Source of the DNA: Sepiola atlantica
Taxonomy: Eukaryota > Mollusca > Cephalopoda > Sepiida > Sepiolidae
DNA length: 64,000 nt
Reading direction: 5' to 3'
NCBI GenBank assembly: GCA_963556195.1
Contig: OY744521.1
Location: 127,401,459-127,465,458, forward strand
Below are positions 34,185-45,760 of this stretch, in pieces. The notes beneath the pieces are model-generated. The model did not search any database. It saw nothing but the letters and a program-made list of their open reading frames with translations, and was not told the origin of the DNA. Each line of letters starts with the position of its first letter. The stretch's first letter is position 1. Made by a program: the position numbers and the translations under genes.

Positions 34185-36179
34185 TCGTGTGTTTACCAGT
34201 AGAAGCACTTTTTTGTTATTATTCAATCGACAAATAAGTGATCGAATGTTTTAAGTGTCTGAAAATCCAGTGCCTGGTGTAATTGTTTTCCAGCACATTG
34301 GACATCTGTTAATCCAAAAACTTCATTAATTTGTCAGTTATCAGTGTACTCCTGTGTCGACTTCGGTTTTTAAATTTTTTTATTATTATTATTACCTATT
34401 GGGGTACTTCTGCAGTTTGTTGACTACGTTGAAACTGACGTTTTATCGGCATATTCAGGTCAGTTACGTGAACTTAACAGGGGTTTTGAAATACCTGACT
34501 AGTACACAGACACAGGATTACCCCTCTCGGTTTGATGGACCCATAGACCTTGTCAGATCATCTATCTAGGAGAAGGAAAACTCTGATATAAAAACTGTAC
34601 TATTGACTACTTACATCTTGACAGCAAACCGTTAGGGGAGGGACAACCTTCCTAGAGCTGGAGTCTTGAACAAAATATCCGGTTTGCAAACCTAAAATTG
34701 CTTAAGGAGTTGATGGGCTCTGCCTATCGCCTTGTCTTTGCAACTCCTTCTTTGTCTATAAGCCAGGCGCAGAGGTACTAGCGCAGGTGTTCCGTTATCG
34801 TTTCTTAAAATCCATTCTTTTTAAATCAATTGTGACTTCATTCTCTTCGTATACAATTCCCTTTTTGTATACTGACACCCGTGTGTTGCATTTCGTCACC
34901 ATCATCATAATCATCCAGTGCGCTGCCTTTCGTCGTCATCATTATCACAGTGGGCCGCACCTCGTAGCCACTATCGCTGTCATCATAATCGTCTAAGTCT
35001 GTAATTAAAACTTTTCATGTAGAGAGGAAAAAGGCAAGTCCGGCAAAGAATTTTACTGGTTTTTATTTGCCTGAGAGATTTTCTCATCATACGAATAAAA
35101 GTCACACATTATCATCATCGTCCATGTTTGAAATCAATCCATGCACAGAAAGGAAAAAGGTGCAAGACACCGGAGAGTTTGAAATATGTCTTTATTTGGG
35201 AGAATTTTCTCGTCATAATTATAAAGCTCACACATTCATTAAATTGGAGAGAGAGGCCAAATTGTTCTTCCTAACTTTATTCTACGTCATTACGGGGATA
35301 GGAAGGAAGGGGCATACCATTCGCTATTGACTCTTTTAGGAATTAAATTCTCATTTTCCTTTTTCTGAATTACATCTCGATTTTGCATCCGTTCACCATG
35401 CTCCCAAAAGATGGACTAACTAAAAAGCTTCTTTCTTTTCTCGTTCCCACAATTGTGATGTAATTGCTTCAAAAGGGGGGCACTGAGTCTGTCACCACGC
35501 ACCTGTGAGATCAGGGAAGGTCAGAGTTCATGTATGTTTATATTTTTAGTTTAAGAGGAAACTTGTTCCCCAGATTTTTGTGTCAAGATTTTGCACTGGT
35601 CCACCTAAATATTAAATCCATACTAGCTGATGTAATCGTTCTTCACATACATTATGTAACACAGGGACACCTCAGAGACACCCAGTGCTTGGCCTTCTTT
35701 CCTGACTAGGACAATGAACGCTGTCTCTCTTTCTCTCTATCTGAGCAACTTGGGGAAAGTTTTTTGTCACTAAATCTCACATGACTAGTCTGGGTCGCTC
35801 TTGTTCCGACAGGTTGAAGGTACAAGTTAGACAGCTTTTCTGGCTACTGTTTCCGACTGGTAGTGCAGGAGCCCTAACTCTTAGGTAGCACTAAGAGCGG
35901 CTGCTCCATGAACAGTCGTATAATATTGTGGGTACGTGCCATGTCGCACATGGAAATGGACCCTACAGTTATCCACAGTGGGCTTTCCTGAGGCCACAAC
36001 CCCTATGGATCAAGTCTCGACTAATGGTCTGGTTTTGTGAGCTTATTGGCACCAAGCACACATCCACTTTGCCCGCCCCACTTTATCTAAAACCAAAATG
36101 ACAATACAAAGAAAAACAAACAAACTTAAACCAGACACCCACCAAAAAACATTTTCGCCTCCGCCCTTGAGGCTAGTAT
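34185..36179. other. Intron stretch; right part may be LINE 5' region
   Basis: No gene supported in 34185-35480. About 35820-36179 is less AT-rich and leads directly into the LINE endonuclease without a break, so it is probably the untranslated or ORF1 part of that LINE. This is inference. Confidence 0.4.
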
Positions 36180-36690
36180 TCCCAAATATTCGGGGAGCTT
36201 AGAACCAACATCAATGACGTTCAAACCTCTCTCCTAGTAAACTCCCCGGATATCCTAGCATTAAATGAAACAAACCTCGAATCCTCAATCTCCTCACACA
36301 ATTTTGACATGACTGAATACCTCCCACTCTACTGTAAAGACTCGGATAAACATATGCATGGACTAGGTGTTTAAGTTCGGAATACTCTTCCCTTGACTAG
36401 AGAACATAGGCTAGAATCAGATGATCAAGCCTACATGTGCTTTAAATTAACCTTACAGCACAGCATTAGTTACTTATATTTTTTATACCGTTCTTCTTCG
36501 ACTCAGGACTGTACCCTGTTTAACTTTGTCTCTGAAAGCATAGATACAGCACTCTCACTTGACTCGAGTGCCCAAATACATGTATTTGGGGATTTTAATG
36601 TACATGACCATGACTGGCTTGGATTCTCCAGCTATATAGACGCAGCTGATAACGCCATATATAGTTTCATTACCTATAAAAAATTTATTT
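36180..36690 (+). mobile_element. Jockey/CR1-like LINE, endonuclease half
   Basis: Reads the N-terminal and central APE endonuclease: RTNINDVQTSLLVNSPDILA with LNETNL (metal-binding Glu), EYLPLYCKDS, a stop at about 36373, then SISYLYFLYRSSS and HVFGDFNVHDHDWLG (GDFN motif). Similarity ends after SSYIDAADNA at about 36655. The missing C-terminal piece is found on the opposite strand at about 39370. Confidence 0.82.
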
Positions 36691-37129
36691 TATTATGCAT
36701 TCTGCCATCGTGGGGAGGCAAGTAAATAGTGACACAAAAACATTTTAGAACGAGAATTCTACAATGTTTCATTTGATTATTAAAAAGGTTTTGTAAATAC
36801 AAAAACGCATCCTACATTAAAAATAAATATTTCTTAAAATTAATCTTTCCCTATATTGAAAAACGAGCTTTTGACGAAAACCCAAACAACACAGTGTTAT
36901 TATTCGTTTGTTTACAAAAACCGGTAAGGTCAACCGATGTAGACCGCATTTGGTCTCTTTTCATCTTTCCAATTTCCGTGTATGGTCCGAAAATTCAAAT
37001 ATTTCCAATTTGCATTGAATTTGATCCATAGTCATTCGACACCAATGAAGCAAAATTCCCCGAATTTCAATTTCTTCTTTTTTTTTGTAACTTAGTCCAC
37101 GCAAAACAAGGCAAGTTGCCACTGTAGAC

Positions 37130-39370
37130 GTAAGGGGCTACTGAGAATTAGAGTGAAAGTTTTGGGGGTCATCCTAAATTGGAAACTGTGCAGCGAGATG
37201 CTTGTTCACATTAGTTTTAGAATTCTGCATGTCAGTACAGTCGGGAAAACACGAAGCAGGGAGGGATTTCCAAAGGCCGGTAGCTCTAGGAAAGAAGCTA
37301 TTGGAGTAGAAGGCTCTCCGGCATCTGAGGACCTCCACAGTGAATGAATATGATTTAGCTGATTGTCGCGTTGGTCGAGTGTATTTACGCCCAAGGGTCA
37401 CCAGAGCAGCAAGTTCATTGAAGCACATTCCATTGAAGTACTTGTAAAACAAGCACAAGAATGCAACATTGTGGCGATGGGACAGGGGCTGGAGCTTGGT
37501 GGATAATGAGGGACCTATTAGATTAGATACTCTTTTTGGGATCTTGTCTAAGAGGGAGAGACTAGTGGATGGTGCACCAGCCCAGATGTGACAATAATAC
37601 TCAATGCATGGACAGATGGTGGCTTTGTAGAGATATAGGATACTGTCAGGTGTGAGAAGTTTTCTAGCATGGTAGAGAGAGCCCACTTTCTTTGCAGCAA
37701 CGTTGGCAATGTCTTCTTTGTATTGTTGCAATTTATGTTACCTGTGAATGTTAGGCCGAGGAGTTTGAACGTTGGACTCTCAGGTAGGGTGTTATTTGTC
37801 ATGACAATTGGTGATTGAAGAGGTTTCTTGTAGTTGTTGAAGGAAAGGAGCTTTGTCTTTTGGTCACTTTCTAAGGATTCAACCATTACCTCAGATATGT
37901 GCGCGTCTGTTTTACCCGCATGACGAGAGTAGAGCGGGGTGTCGTCAGCAAATATACCCATCTCAGACACAATGTCATCAGAGCGGCCCTCTATGAAAAT
38001 CAGGAACAATAAACTCCAACGATCAATCCCTGGAGTACACCTGCATTTATGTAATGATTGGATGAACGGCCATCGAGGACAACCCGGATCTTCCTTTTGG
38101 ATAGGAAGGATCTAATTATATTAAATATTCGTCCAGTAATACCATATGAATAAATTTTTATGAGCAGACTTTTATGCCAGACCTTCTCAAAGGCTTTGGA
38201 TATATAAAGCGCGACTGCCCTAGCTTCAGCTGCCTGATCCAGTGTATGGTATATGCGTTCAGAGATGACCGTTAAGATATCCGCAGTAGACTGTGCTTGC
38301 CTAAATGGATACTGATTGTCAGAAAGAAGTTTAGCATTAACGAGGTGATGGACTATCGCTACATTGATTAAGGATTCAAAGATTTTAGTGAAGATCGGAA
38401 GTAGACTGATGAGGCGATAATTCTGAGAATCAGTTCTATCTCCAGAATTCTTGAAGACTGGTACCACAGAGGCAATTTTTCAGCTATCAGGGAAGCAAGA
38501 TTTGGCAAGGCATTTGTTGTAGAGTTTGGAGAGGACGGGCCAGTTCAACAGAGAATTTCTTTATTACTATTACTGGTATAAGATCAGGCCCACATTCTTT
38601 GGAGTTGTCAAGGATTTTTATGATGTCTCGGACATGAGATGGGGTGATGGTCAGGTCATCAAGTGTGGCTTCAGTCCGCAATGGGAAATCTGGGAGAGAG
38701 TGGTTTGCGGAGTCCAAAATGGAATTTATGGTGAAACACTGGATGAGTAGTTCAGTCTTATCAGTTGCTATGCAAACAACATCATTGTGGTTGGATAGCG
38801 GGGGAATTTTTGATTGCCCAGTGTTCATCACACTATTGAAGATTTTCCAGAAATCACGAGTACCTAGTTTCTGTGACTGAATGGGTTTCCTGGTCATCTT
38901 TGTATACCTTCTCTTTGCTTCACCTATTACAGCCTTACAATGATTTCTTGATGCTATAAGTTTCTCTCTATTTGTAGTTGACTTATAGCGGTTGAATTGT
39001 CGGAATGCTTATTGTTGCTTCTGAACAATAGCATCTGCACGGTCCAAGGTGAACCATTGTGAAGAGTGGGATTTGCTGTTGAATTTTCGCATGGGTACAT
39101 GTGCTGCAATGCCTGCTTTGATCCATTCGGTTACCTCATTTTCGCACTGATCATTATGGAGAGAAAAAGTTTCGCTTCATTGGCCGTCCCTGATGTGATC
39201 TCTGATGAATTCCCAATCAGTTTGCTCGTAGTATCTCGTTGTTTTGAGCAACGGCTCATCAGATTTTAGGGTGATATCAATCATTACTAAAGGTGATCAG
39301 TGTTCCTGAGCGGGCTATGGGCATTCGTTGCACAAGCCTTGGGTAGTGGGGTCAAGAACAGGTAAAATAT
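37130..39370 (-). mobile_element. Jockey/CR1-like LINE, endonuclease C-terminus plus reverse transcriptase and 3' end
   Basis: From 39370: LFLTPLPKACATNAHSPLRN with TDH (the SDH motif of APE), EWIKAGIAAHVPMRKF, then RT: QNYRLISLLPIFTKIFESLI, AVALYISKAFEKVWHKSLLI (motif A, Asp replaced in YISKAF), NAGVLQGLIVGVY (motif B), GIFADDTPLYSRH (motif C, ADD). The C-terminal part includes LYLYKATICPCIEYYCHIWA and the final CRRAFYSNSFFPRATGLWKS. Four frames are needed, with one frameshift near 38003 and others near 37735 and 38470. The 3' end (about 37130-37340) recurs at 46440-46655. Confidence 0.88.
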
Positions 39371-39990
39371 ATAATTTCTATTGTACTTAACATACAGTTT
39401 TGTCTTCATTTTTTCGGGGATAGAAGATAACCTAATTTGGAACAAAACCAGTCTATACTATAACACTAACATAATCAGAACAGTCAACATTTGATTTGGA
39501 TATTTTTGGCAGATCGGCTTTCTGTTGAATGCTTTTCACTTCTACTTCTCCAATGCAACATTTTTCAACAAGAAAGCTTGTAAACCACTTTGTATTATTC
39601 ACAATTCTTTCTTTGGGAATTCTACAAATCTTTGTATTTTATGTTTCTGAAAATGTTGCTCATTTTCTTCAAATTTGAAAGTGTCCATCAATCAACAAAA
39701 ATTTACCAGTTTTTTTTTTCCTGAATTCTTTGAAAAAGTTACCTTTTGATCTTGTCATCAAGTGACAAACTTATTATTATTATTATCTCATGTGTTGTTA
39801 GTAAAAACTAAATGATTTTAATGCTGTCTAATGGAAATACATAATATTTTCTACTAATCAAAAGGAAACACCTACAATTTAAATAAGGATTGTCATATTT
39901 TGGTTGAATTAGTGGATAATGAATCAGATTGAATGAAAATCTAGATGGTTATTTTAAAGTCGTCTTTTTTTTTCAGGCTGACTATGAGTA
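39371..39990. other. Intron stretch, nothing recognised
   Basis: AT-rich, no gene. A T9 run (39965-39973) just outside the next element is noted there. Confidence 0.5.
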
Positions 39991-40314
39991 TTGATTTACT
40001 CCTCTCCAGGAGTTAGGCACAAGGCCAGTTTTTATCTTACCCCACAAGTAAGATGTGACCCAAGGTCGGGTCGGGAAAGTGGGATTTAAAAATTGCCTGG
40101 GCAGCCCCGTCGGCATTCCCCATTAGGGGCGCCTCAGGCAGTAAGCAATAAACTTACTCCTTCCCAAAGAGGGGAGGCAAAGCCTGGGAAGGTGGACCTC
40201 CTAGAACTGCACAGGACATACCCATTGACCGGCGTAAATCAAGACCCGAAGGCCAAGACAACACCAGTATTGGGTGCAGTATCCATCGGAACAGATACTA
40301 CACTTTGATCTTAG
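39991..40314 (-). mobile_element. SINE-like element headed by U2 snRNA 5' sequence
   Basis: Read on the - strand, the element starts at 40314 with CTAAGATCAAAGTGTAGTAT then CTGTT, 25 bases identical to the conserved 5' region of U2 snRNA (branch-site-recognition stem area) but lacking the first about 20 nt. It continues with about 300 bp unlike U2, including a GGGGTAAGATAAAAACTGGC segment. It is flanked by identical 7-bp ATGAGTA repeats (39984-39990 and 40315-40321). A T9 tract (A9 on the element strand) lies 10 bp beyond. A U2 head, unrelated body and direct flanks fit a SINEU-type element or a chimeric retropseudogene. It is more GC-rich than its surroundings. Confidence 0.72.
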
Positions 40315-40321
40315 ATGAGTA

Positions 40322-40796
40322 GAGCAATATATTAAGGGTATGTCCTAGCCAGGTTTTAATTCCAAGTGGGGACAGGAAAACTCAATTCATTTTAAACATG
40401 TGTGAATGAGTAGGTTTACAAAAATAAAAGTTCAAAATATGAATTTTATTTTGAATGAAATAACACCATGGTGTTCAAGAAAGGAATCGTATCTAAAAGT
40501 AAACATTTTTGTCAATAGAATAATTTTCCTTCTGTATAAAAAAGTCATAAATAGTGAAAAATTACCGGATCAGAATTCAAAATAAGGGAGAAATTTTAGG
40601 AAGATGATGTTCCAAAAAGGAATGTGACTAGGGAATCATGAGTAGAAGATGAAGGTGACAAGGGCATCATGGATAGAGGGTGAATACGACTCAAAGCAAT
40701 TTAATAGATTCGCAACATCAAAAGAATCTTTCCCCATAATTGCATTTTATTTGTAACAATTGACAGATCTTTTGCTTTCTTTTTGTTCTTGTTTAG
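40322..40796. other. Intron sequence before exon C
   Basis: Nothing recognised except the polypyrimidine tract and TTCTTGTTTAG acceptor at its end. Confidence 0.5.
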
Positions 40797-40988
40797 ATGA
40801 TATTGAGAAACTTGTGGCAACTGGGACAATCTGGTCACCAAGCATTTCCAATAAAAACCTCCGTTCCATCCAAAGTTCTTTATCGACTGTGTCACACGCT
40901 TTGTCGACCTCCAAAAAGATTCCATCTCTTAATAGCAAACAAGGCGCTTCCATGAACCACACTGTTACCCGGAATCCACAGAAAGAAG
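40797..40988 (+). CDS. Coding exon C of the unidentified host gene
   Basis: Bounded by TTTGTTCTTGTTTAG| and GAA G|GTAAAAATG. With the A left over from exon B, the first codon is AAT (Asn). The frame then reads DIEKLVATGTIWSPSISNKN, RSIQSSLSTVSHALSTSKKI, PSLNSKQGASMNHTVTRNPQ and ends KE. It is open over all 192 bp and a multiple of three, phase 1 on both sides. Very Ser-rich, low in hydrophobics, so likely a flexible tail. An antisense frame is also open over part of it, but that frame has no splice support. Confidence 0.75.
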
Positions 40989-41734
40989 GTAAAAATGAAT
41001 TGTTTTGTTGAAAGCAGAAGTCTGAAGAAGTAATTTTCTTTTAATTAAAGTGAATAAATTATTTATAATTAAAAACCCAAAAAAAATTTAAAAAATAAAC
41101 AAGTGAATAAAACAAATGGTTTTTGGCTCGGAGAAAAGGATCTTTATTTTCTTTTTAAAAATGAGTGTTCGCCTGCTACTCGGTAACAAGGATGGTGCTG
41201 AATTATCCAAGACAAAAAACAAACAAACAATGAATCTTGACAAAGTAACACGAGTTTCTTTTTCATCTTTTGTTGCATTTTATCATATCTTTTATTCAAA
41301 CAAATTTTGATTGGAAAAAGAAACAAGAAATAATTTTTTATGTCTCAAGACTGTCTGTTTCATTTTGGTTATCATTATTTTCATGTTTTGGCCAGTCTAC
41401 TCTCCGGCCTTCCTCAGTTGCATTTTGTTTTAATTGATCACATTCTTTGAATTGTGATTGTCCTACTGGACACATGGCCAAGTGGATATAGACGTTGGTT
41501 AAGAAATATTCAAAAATGAATTCTAGAGGTTTTGAGTTAAATTCTTGGTGAAAGAACTTACGAGATTAACTGACACAAGCTTTCTTAAATTCATGGAAGG
41601 CAAAAGGACAGCAATCTGCCACAGTCGATTAAATAAATGTTTCAGTTTGAAATTCCAAGACCGTTTTCAATTACAACAAAAATGTATCTTAAGAGAGTAC
41701 ATTGGTTGAAATATTGTGAAAATGGCAACAGTGT
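40989..41734. other. Intron sequence between exon C and the RTE fragment
   Basis: AT-rich, no recognisable feature. Confidence 0.5.
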
Positions 41735-42770
41735 GATGATCATCATCATATTCCGTTAAACATCTGTTTTACATGCTGACATGCATTGGACAGCTTTAAG
41801 AAATTGACTTCGAAACTAACCTATCTCTGGCCAGATCTTTATTTATCCCTCTTTCTCTCAAGTCCCTTCTTATCACTTCCTTACATGTTTTCCTGTTAAT
41901 TGAACCTGCTACCTAAACTTATCTGCTAACCCAAGAACTCTCCTCTATTCTTTCACTGTGGCAATACCATTGAATTCTACTCTTCTGCATACACCTACCT
42001 ATACTGCCCAGATTTAATCTTCCTCTGAGGTCGTCTTTAAGACTCAAATTACACACCCATCATATCATTCCCATATTTCTCTCCATGCAATGCATGTTCT
42101 CAATCCTCACTGGCCAGCTTTCATTTCCATACATCACACTACGTACACATGTCGGTTAGACTCTTCCCTTGGTTGAAAGTTGTAATGCTCTGCTTGTTAG
42201 TAATGACAGTTCCCTGAACTTACTCCATCCACTCCTAACTCTTGCAATCACACTAGCACCTGCTCCAATGGTATCATCAAAGTAACAAAACTTCTACACA
42301 ACCGCAATAGTTTGGCCATTCAGATATATTTTCTCTACATCTGAAATCTCATCCATCTCCATTGTCTTACATTTCTTGCACACAAACTGGTTATCCTCTC
42401 TCAACCTACCAGTAATTCCACTGCACTTCTTGTGTACCCAATACTTACGAGTACCACAAAAGATTAAATTGCAACCAGCTCCCTTTCCACAAACTGAGCA
42501 GGGGAACTTTCCTCTTTTAGGGAGCTTTACAACACTACAACCACTGATCATCACTTTAGTCTTGGATCATTCACTCTCAGACCTTTACTTTCCATAGCAT
42601 TCCTCCAAATCTTAACAAGTAGGCCATCCATTGTTTCACAGGGAAGTACTGAATCATCAACATACAGCAGTCTGTAACCTGTAAATAACACCTTATAGCC
42701 GAAATATAGTAAATTTCTAAATAATTCTTTGTTTCTAATTAGTGAGCTCCCCCACCCAATCAATGTCAGA
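41735..42770 (-). mobile_element. RTE-type LINE, 3' part with zinc-finger-like motif
   Basis: From 42763: RLLYVDDSVLPCETMDGLLV (RT motif C, YVDD) and KIWRNAMESKGLRVND, then FPCSVCGKGAGCNLIFCGTR with YWVHKKCSGITGRL and NQFVCKKC, a Cys/His array of PHD-like spacing. Next come DVEKIYLNGQ and decayed C-terminal blocks down to the tail near 41745 (complement of the GCATGTAAAACAGATG...ATGATGATG 3' end). It lies in the last intron, opposite to the host gene. 5'-truncated. Confidence 0.88.
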
Positions 42771-42846
42771 AAAAAAAATGTTTTATTAAAATCTTCAATT
42801 CCTTTTGAAGCCTTATTTTGATAATTGCATTGTTTCTCTCTTCCAG

Positions 42847-43004
42847 CTGATTTGATATATCAGGATCCTCTTGTTGGAGCTTCAAACGCTTTCCTTTTAC
42901 GAGTTGGTGAAATTTCAAGCCTTGAAGCAGAAACAGTACGGCAAGAAAGGTCTCGGAGACTCAAGAAAAGAAACAAATTCGACAGAGATTCTTCAAGCTA
43001 TTGA
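42847..43004 (+). CDS. Terminal coding exon D of the unidentified host gene
   Basis: Acceptor TTTCTCTCTTCCAG|; the G left from exon C plus CT gives Ala. Frame: DLIYQDPLVGASNAFLLRVG, EISSLEAETVRQERSRRLKK, RNKFDRDSSSY, then TGA at 43002-43004. The C-terminus is a short helix-prone, strongly basic segment (RQERSRRLKKRNK), possibly a nuclear localisation or membrane/protein-binding tail. Together exons A-D give about 224 residues. An ATTAAA hexamer at 43073-43078 is a possible polyadenylation signal. I could not assign the protein to a family. Confidence 0.75.
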
Positions 43005-45240
43005 TGGTCAACCCATTTTGAGGAAACATGACTGATTCCGAGTGAAGAAAATCTGACCGGGTGACGTGTGGGATTAAAGATCAAATACAATATCAAACAG
43101 ATATCAAATTGGTGAACATCTGTTGTACAAGACGAGACTAATTTCTTTTCCCCTTAAGCGGATGAATCGTGAATGAACGAAAGATCCGTGTCTGTTATGT
43201 ACACTGCAAAAACATTGCGAGTTTCAGCGTTGATAAGTTTGGCCTTTTTGGTAAAAAAAAAAAAAATATTTAAGAAATTTTATTTAAAATTTTTCGTTTG
43301 TTTTTGTTTTTTTAAAACAAAAGTTGGACTTTCAAAAAGGAACATGTTACATATAGTGGTCCTATTACTTAACATTATTTAACAGAAAACATTGAACTGC
43401 ATTTCACGGGAAATTATTGTATCTACAATGTATGAAGTGCTTGAAATCATTTTGTGTTGACCTCTGACCTTTTTGAAAATCATAAGTGCTTTTTGCAGCA
43501 GAATATTCAGACTAAGGACGAATAAACAAATGAAAATATGTCTAAAGAAGACCAAATAATATTTCATTAAGAAGCCCCCCTCCCCACAAAAAAAAAATCA
43601 ATGGAAATACCAGAACAAAGAAATATTAAAGAAACCACAACCCGACTCACACATATGACATGAAAAAAAATACACTTATCAGAACAGATCCGAGATAGCA
43701 GATCTTGAAGACACAAAAGGCTCAATATCCTTTGTGATAGAGCTTTATAACAATGATAATTAACAGGGATTTATCTTAACGCTTTATTGCACGTTCATGG
43801 TAGTTCTAATCAGAAGTGTATTCTTATCCTACATGTCTGTATACATTTGAATGCGATCTCAAATGTATGAAGATGTGAGATAAGAATACACTTCTGACGA
43901 TTAGAACTACCATGAACCTGCCGTATAGCTTTAAGATAAACCCCTTCTATCTATTATTATTTCATATATAAGTTTAAGAATTCCTCATATGTAATTATTC
44001 AAATGTTTCTGACCAATCTTTAATGTTCCTTGCCGTTTCTTGTGAGATCTAGATTACTATTAGAATTGATCAGAAGTGTAAGAGTCCTCCTGAATTGAAA
44101 GTGTAAGAACCATCCTCAAAGGTTATGTTACATCTGCACACATGTGGTTTTTCCAGACCGTCACGCAAAAAGTCAGATTTTATGAAGAAAGCAAATCATG
44201 CTGATTTTCAAGTTAAACCGTCTTTGAAAATATTTTCTTATATTGCCACCCGCACTTAAGGTTACAAAGAAACATGGCGCTTTTGTGTTATTTCGAATTC
44301 CCAACTTTCAAAAGTACCAGGTCATTACCACCTCCTTTCGTTGTCTGCGGTGCTCTCATCCAGTGTAATCATGCTTACCTTCAAGCCAAACTGTTTATAA
44401 TAGACCTTTTCAGGCCTTCTTCCGTGCATGTCTGTCAGTTGTTAAATGGTAAACTAAACGTCCAAAGATTTTTGAATAAACAACAAAGTTCCCCCTCCTT
44501 CTCTCTTGTTAACAAGACAATCAAAATATGGTGCTTTCTTTGGTCTGTGTGATGTTAGGCGGCAGTGGTGTATAAAGTGCCTAAAGAGTCTCGTGTCTGC
44601 TGGAGGAGCGACAGTCTCCACTACATTTCCACATTTACTGTTTGTATCTGAATAAGTCCATTTTTTTTTTTTAATCAATTTCACCTATTGTTTTTTTTTT
44701 GGATAGAGAGAACCATAACTTTTTTTTTGATGCACTCCATAACAAGTGAGTCACAACAGTTTTGTTAATAGAAAATACACACACAAAAAAAAAAAAAGTG
44801 TAAGTTTAAAAATGAAATTGGAGAAAAGTTTTGTAAAAAATAAATCAGGTTAAGTGTTCACAAAAATTTGTTTTAAATAGGATTTTCATAAATGTTAAAT
44901 AAAATTTAATTATGGTATGGGTTGATAATAAAATTTTATTAAAATAACTGCAAAATAGTAATAACAAAAGCAACAACAATGTCATGGGTATTAAAAATGA
45001 ACAGTTCTATGCACCAATATCAACTTGCAAATCGGCCAAATGAACTTTGTTTGAAAAGAGAATTAAATCATTTTTTCGTCAACAAAATGCAGAATAATAA
45101 TAATAATTCTAAGAAGTTTTCTTGGTTTAAAATCGATTTGTGAATTGAATATTTTTATAGATGCAGGAAAAACTCATGGTATTCCAGTTATTTGTTGAGA
45201 AATTATTTTTAATATAGTTTGCTTAAAGCATTGTTTAGTG
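43005..45240. other. 3' UTR/intergenic stretch between the two convergent genes
   Basis: No further gene. Contains the palindrome at 43766-43944. The rest is AT-rich with poly-A and poly-T runs. Confidence 0.5.
43766..43944. repeat. Imperfect palindrome, about 179 bp
   Basis: Outer arms GGGATTTATCTTAA and TTAAGATAAACCCC. The inner arms ACGTTCATGGTAGTTCTAAT followed by CAGAAGTGTATTCTTATC pair with their complement at 43880-43916. The apex is a second small hairpin, ATACATTTGA/TCAAATGTAT. Likely a tiny foldback element. Confidence 0.85.
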
Positions 45241-45760
45241 TATATATATATAAAAGGTGATTCATAGAAGGCAATACAATGCAGAGATGTAATGGATAGA
45301 CACAAGCTAAGGCATATAACAGTGGAGGAACGAGTTATGTAGTTTCACCTTATTTATATCTACTTACATTATATTATGTCCTACCTGCATCATCAACACG
45401 GTCTGATGGAAACTCCATACAGTATATTTCTGAAACATTTCCCATCTTCAAATGTATGTTCTACTCTAATTTAAACGCGCATATGAAGGCCTCCATATGC
45501 GCGTTTGAGCTAAGGTTGGACCTACATTTGACAAAGTGAAATGTTCCAGAAATATACCATACAGAGTTTCCATCAAACCGTGTTGATGCAGATATGACAT
45601 AATATAATGTAGATAAATGTATCTATATATACATTGTATTAATAAAAAAAAGGTGAAACTACAGAACATATTCCACTGTTATATGCATCAGCTTGTATTT
45701 ATTACACCTCTGTATTGTATTGCCTTCTATGAATCACTTTATATAATATATATATATACT
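45241..45760. mobile_element. About 520-bp palindromic element
   Basis: Terminal repeats GGTGATTCATAGAAGGCAAT and the complement (45721-45740), flanked on both sides by (TA)n. The arms pair over most of their length to a centre GCGCATATGAAGGCCTCCAT at about 45478-45500. TA flanks suggest a TA-targeting (Tc1/mariner-type) MITE; not proven. Confidence 0.8.

Noticed and set aside
36180..39370. Twin-priming 5' inversion of the LINE
   Set aside because: In twin priming the inverted part lies upstream of the 3' part; here it lies beyond the 3' end, so later inversion or two insertions fits better.
40290..40314. Functional U2 snRNA gene
   Set aside because: Only 25 bases of U2 are present; Sm site and 3' stem loops are absent.
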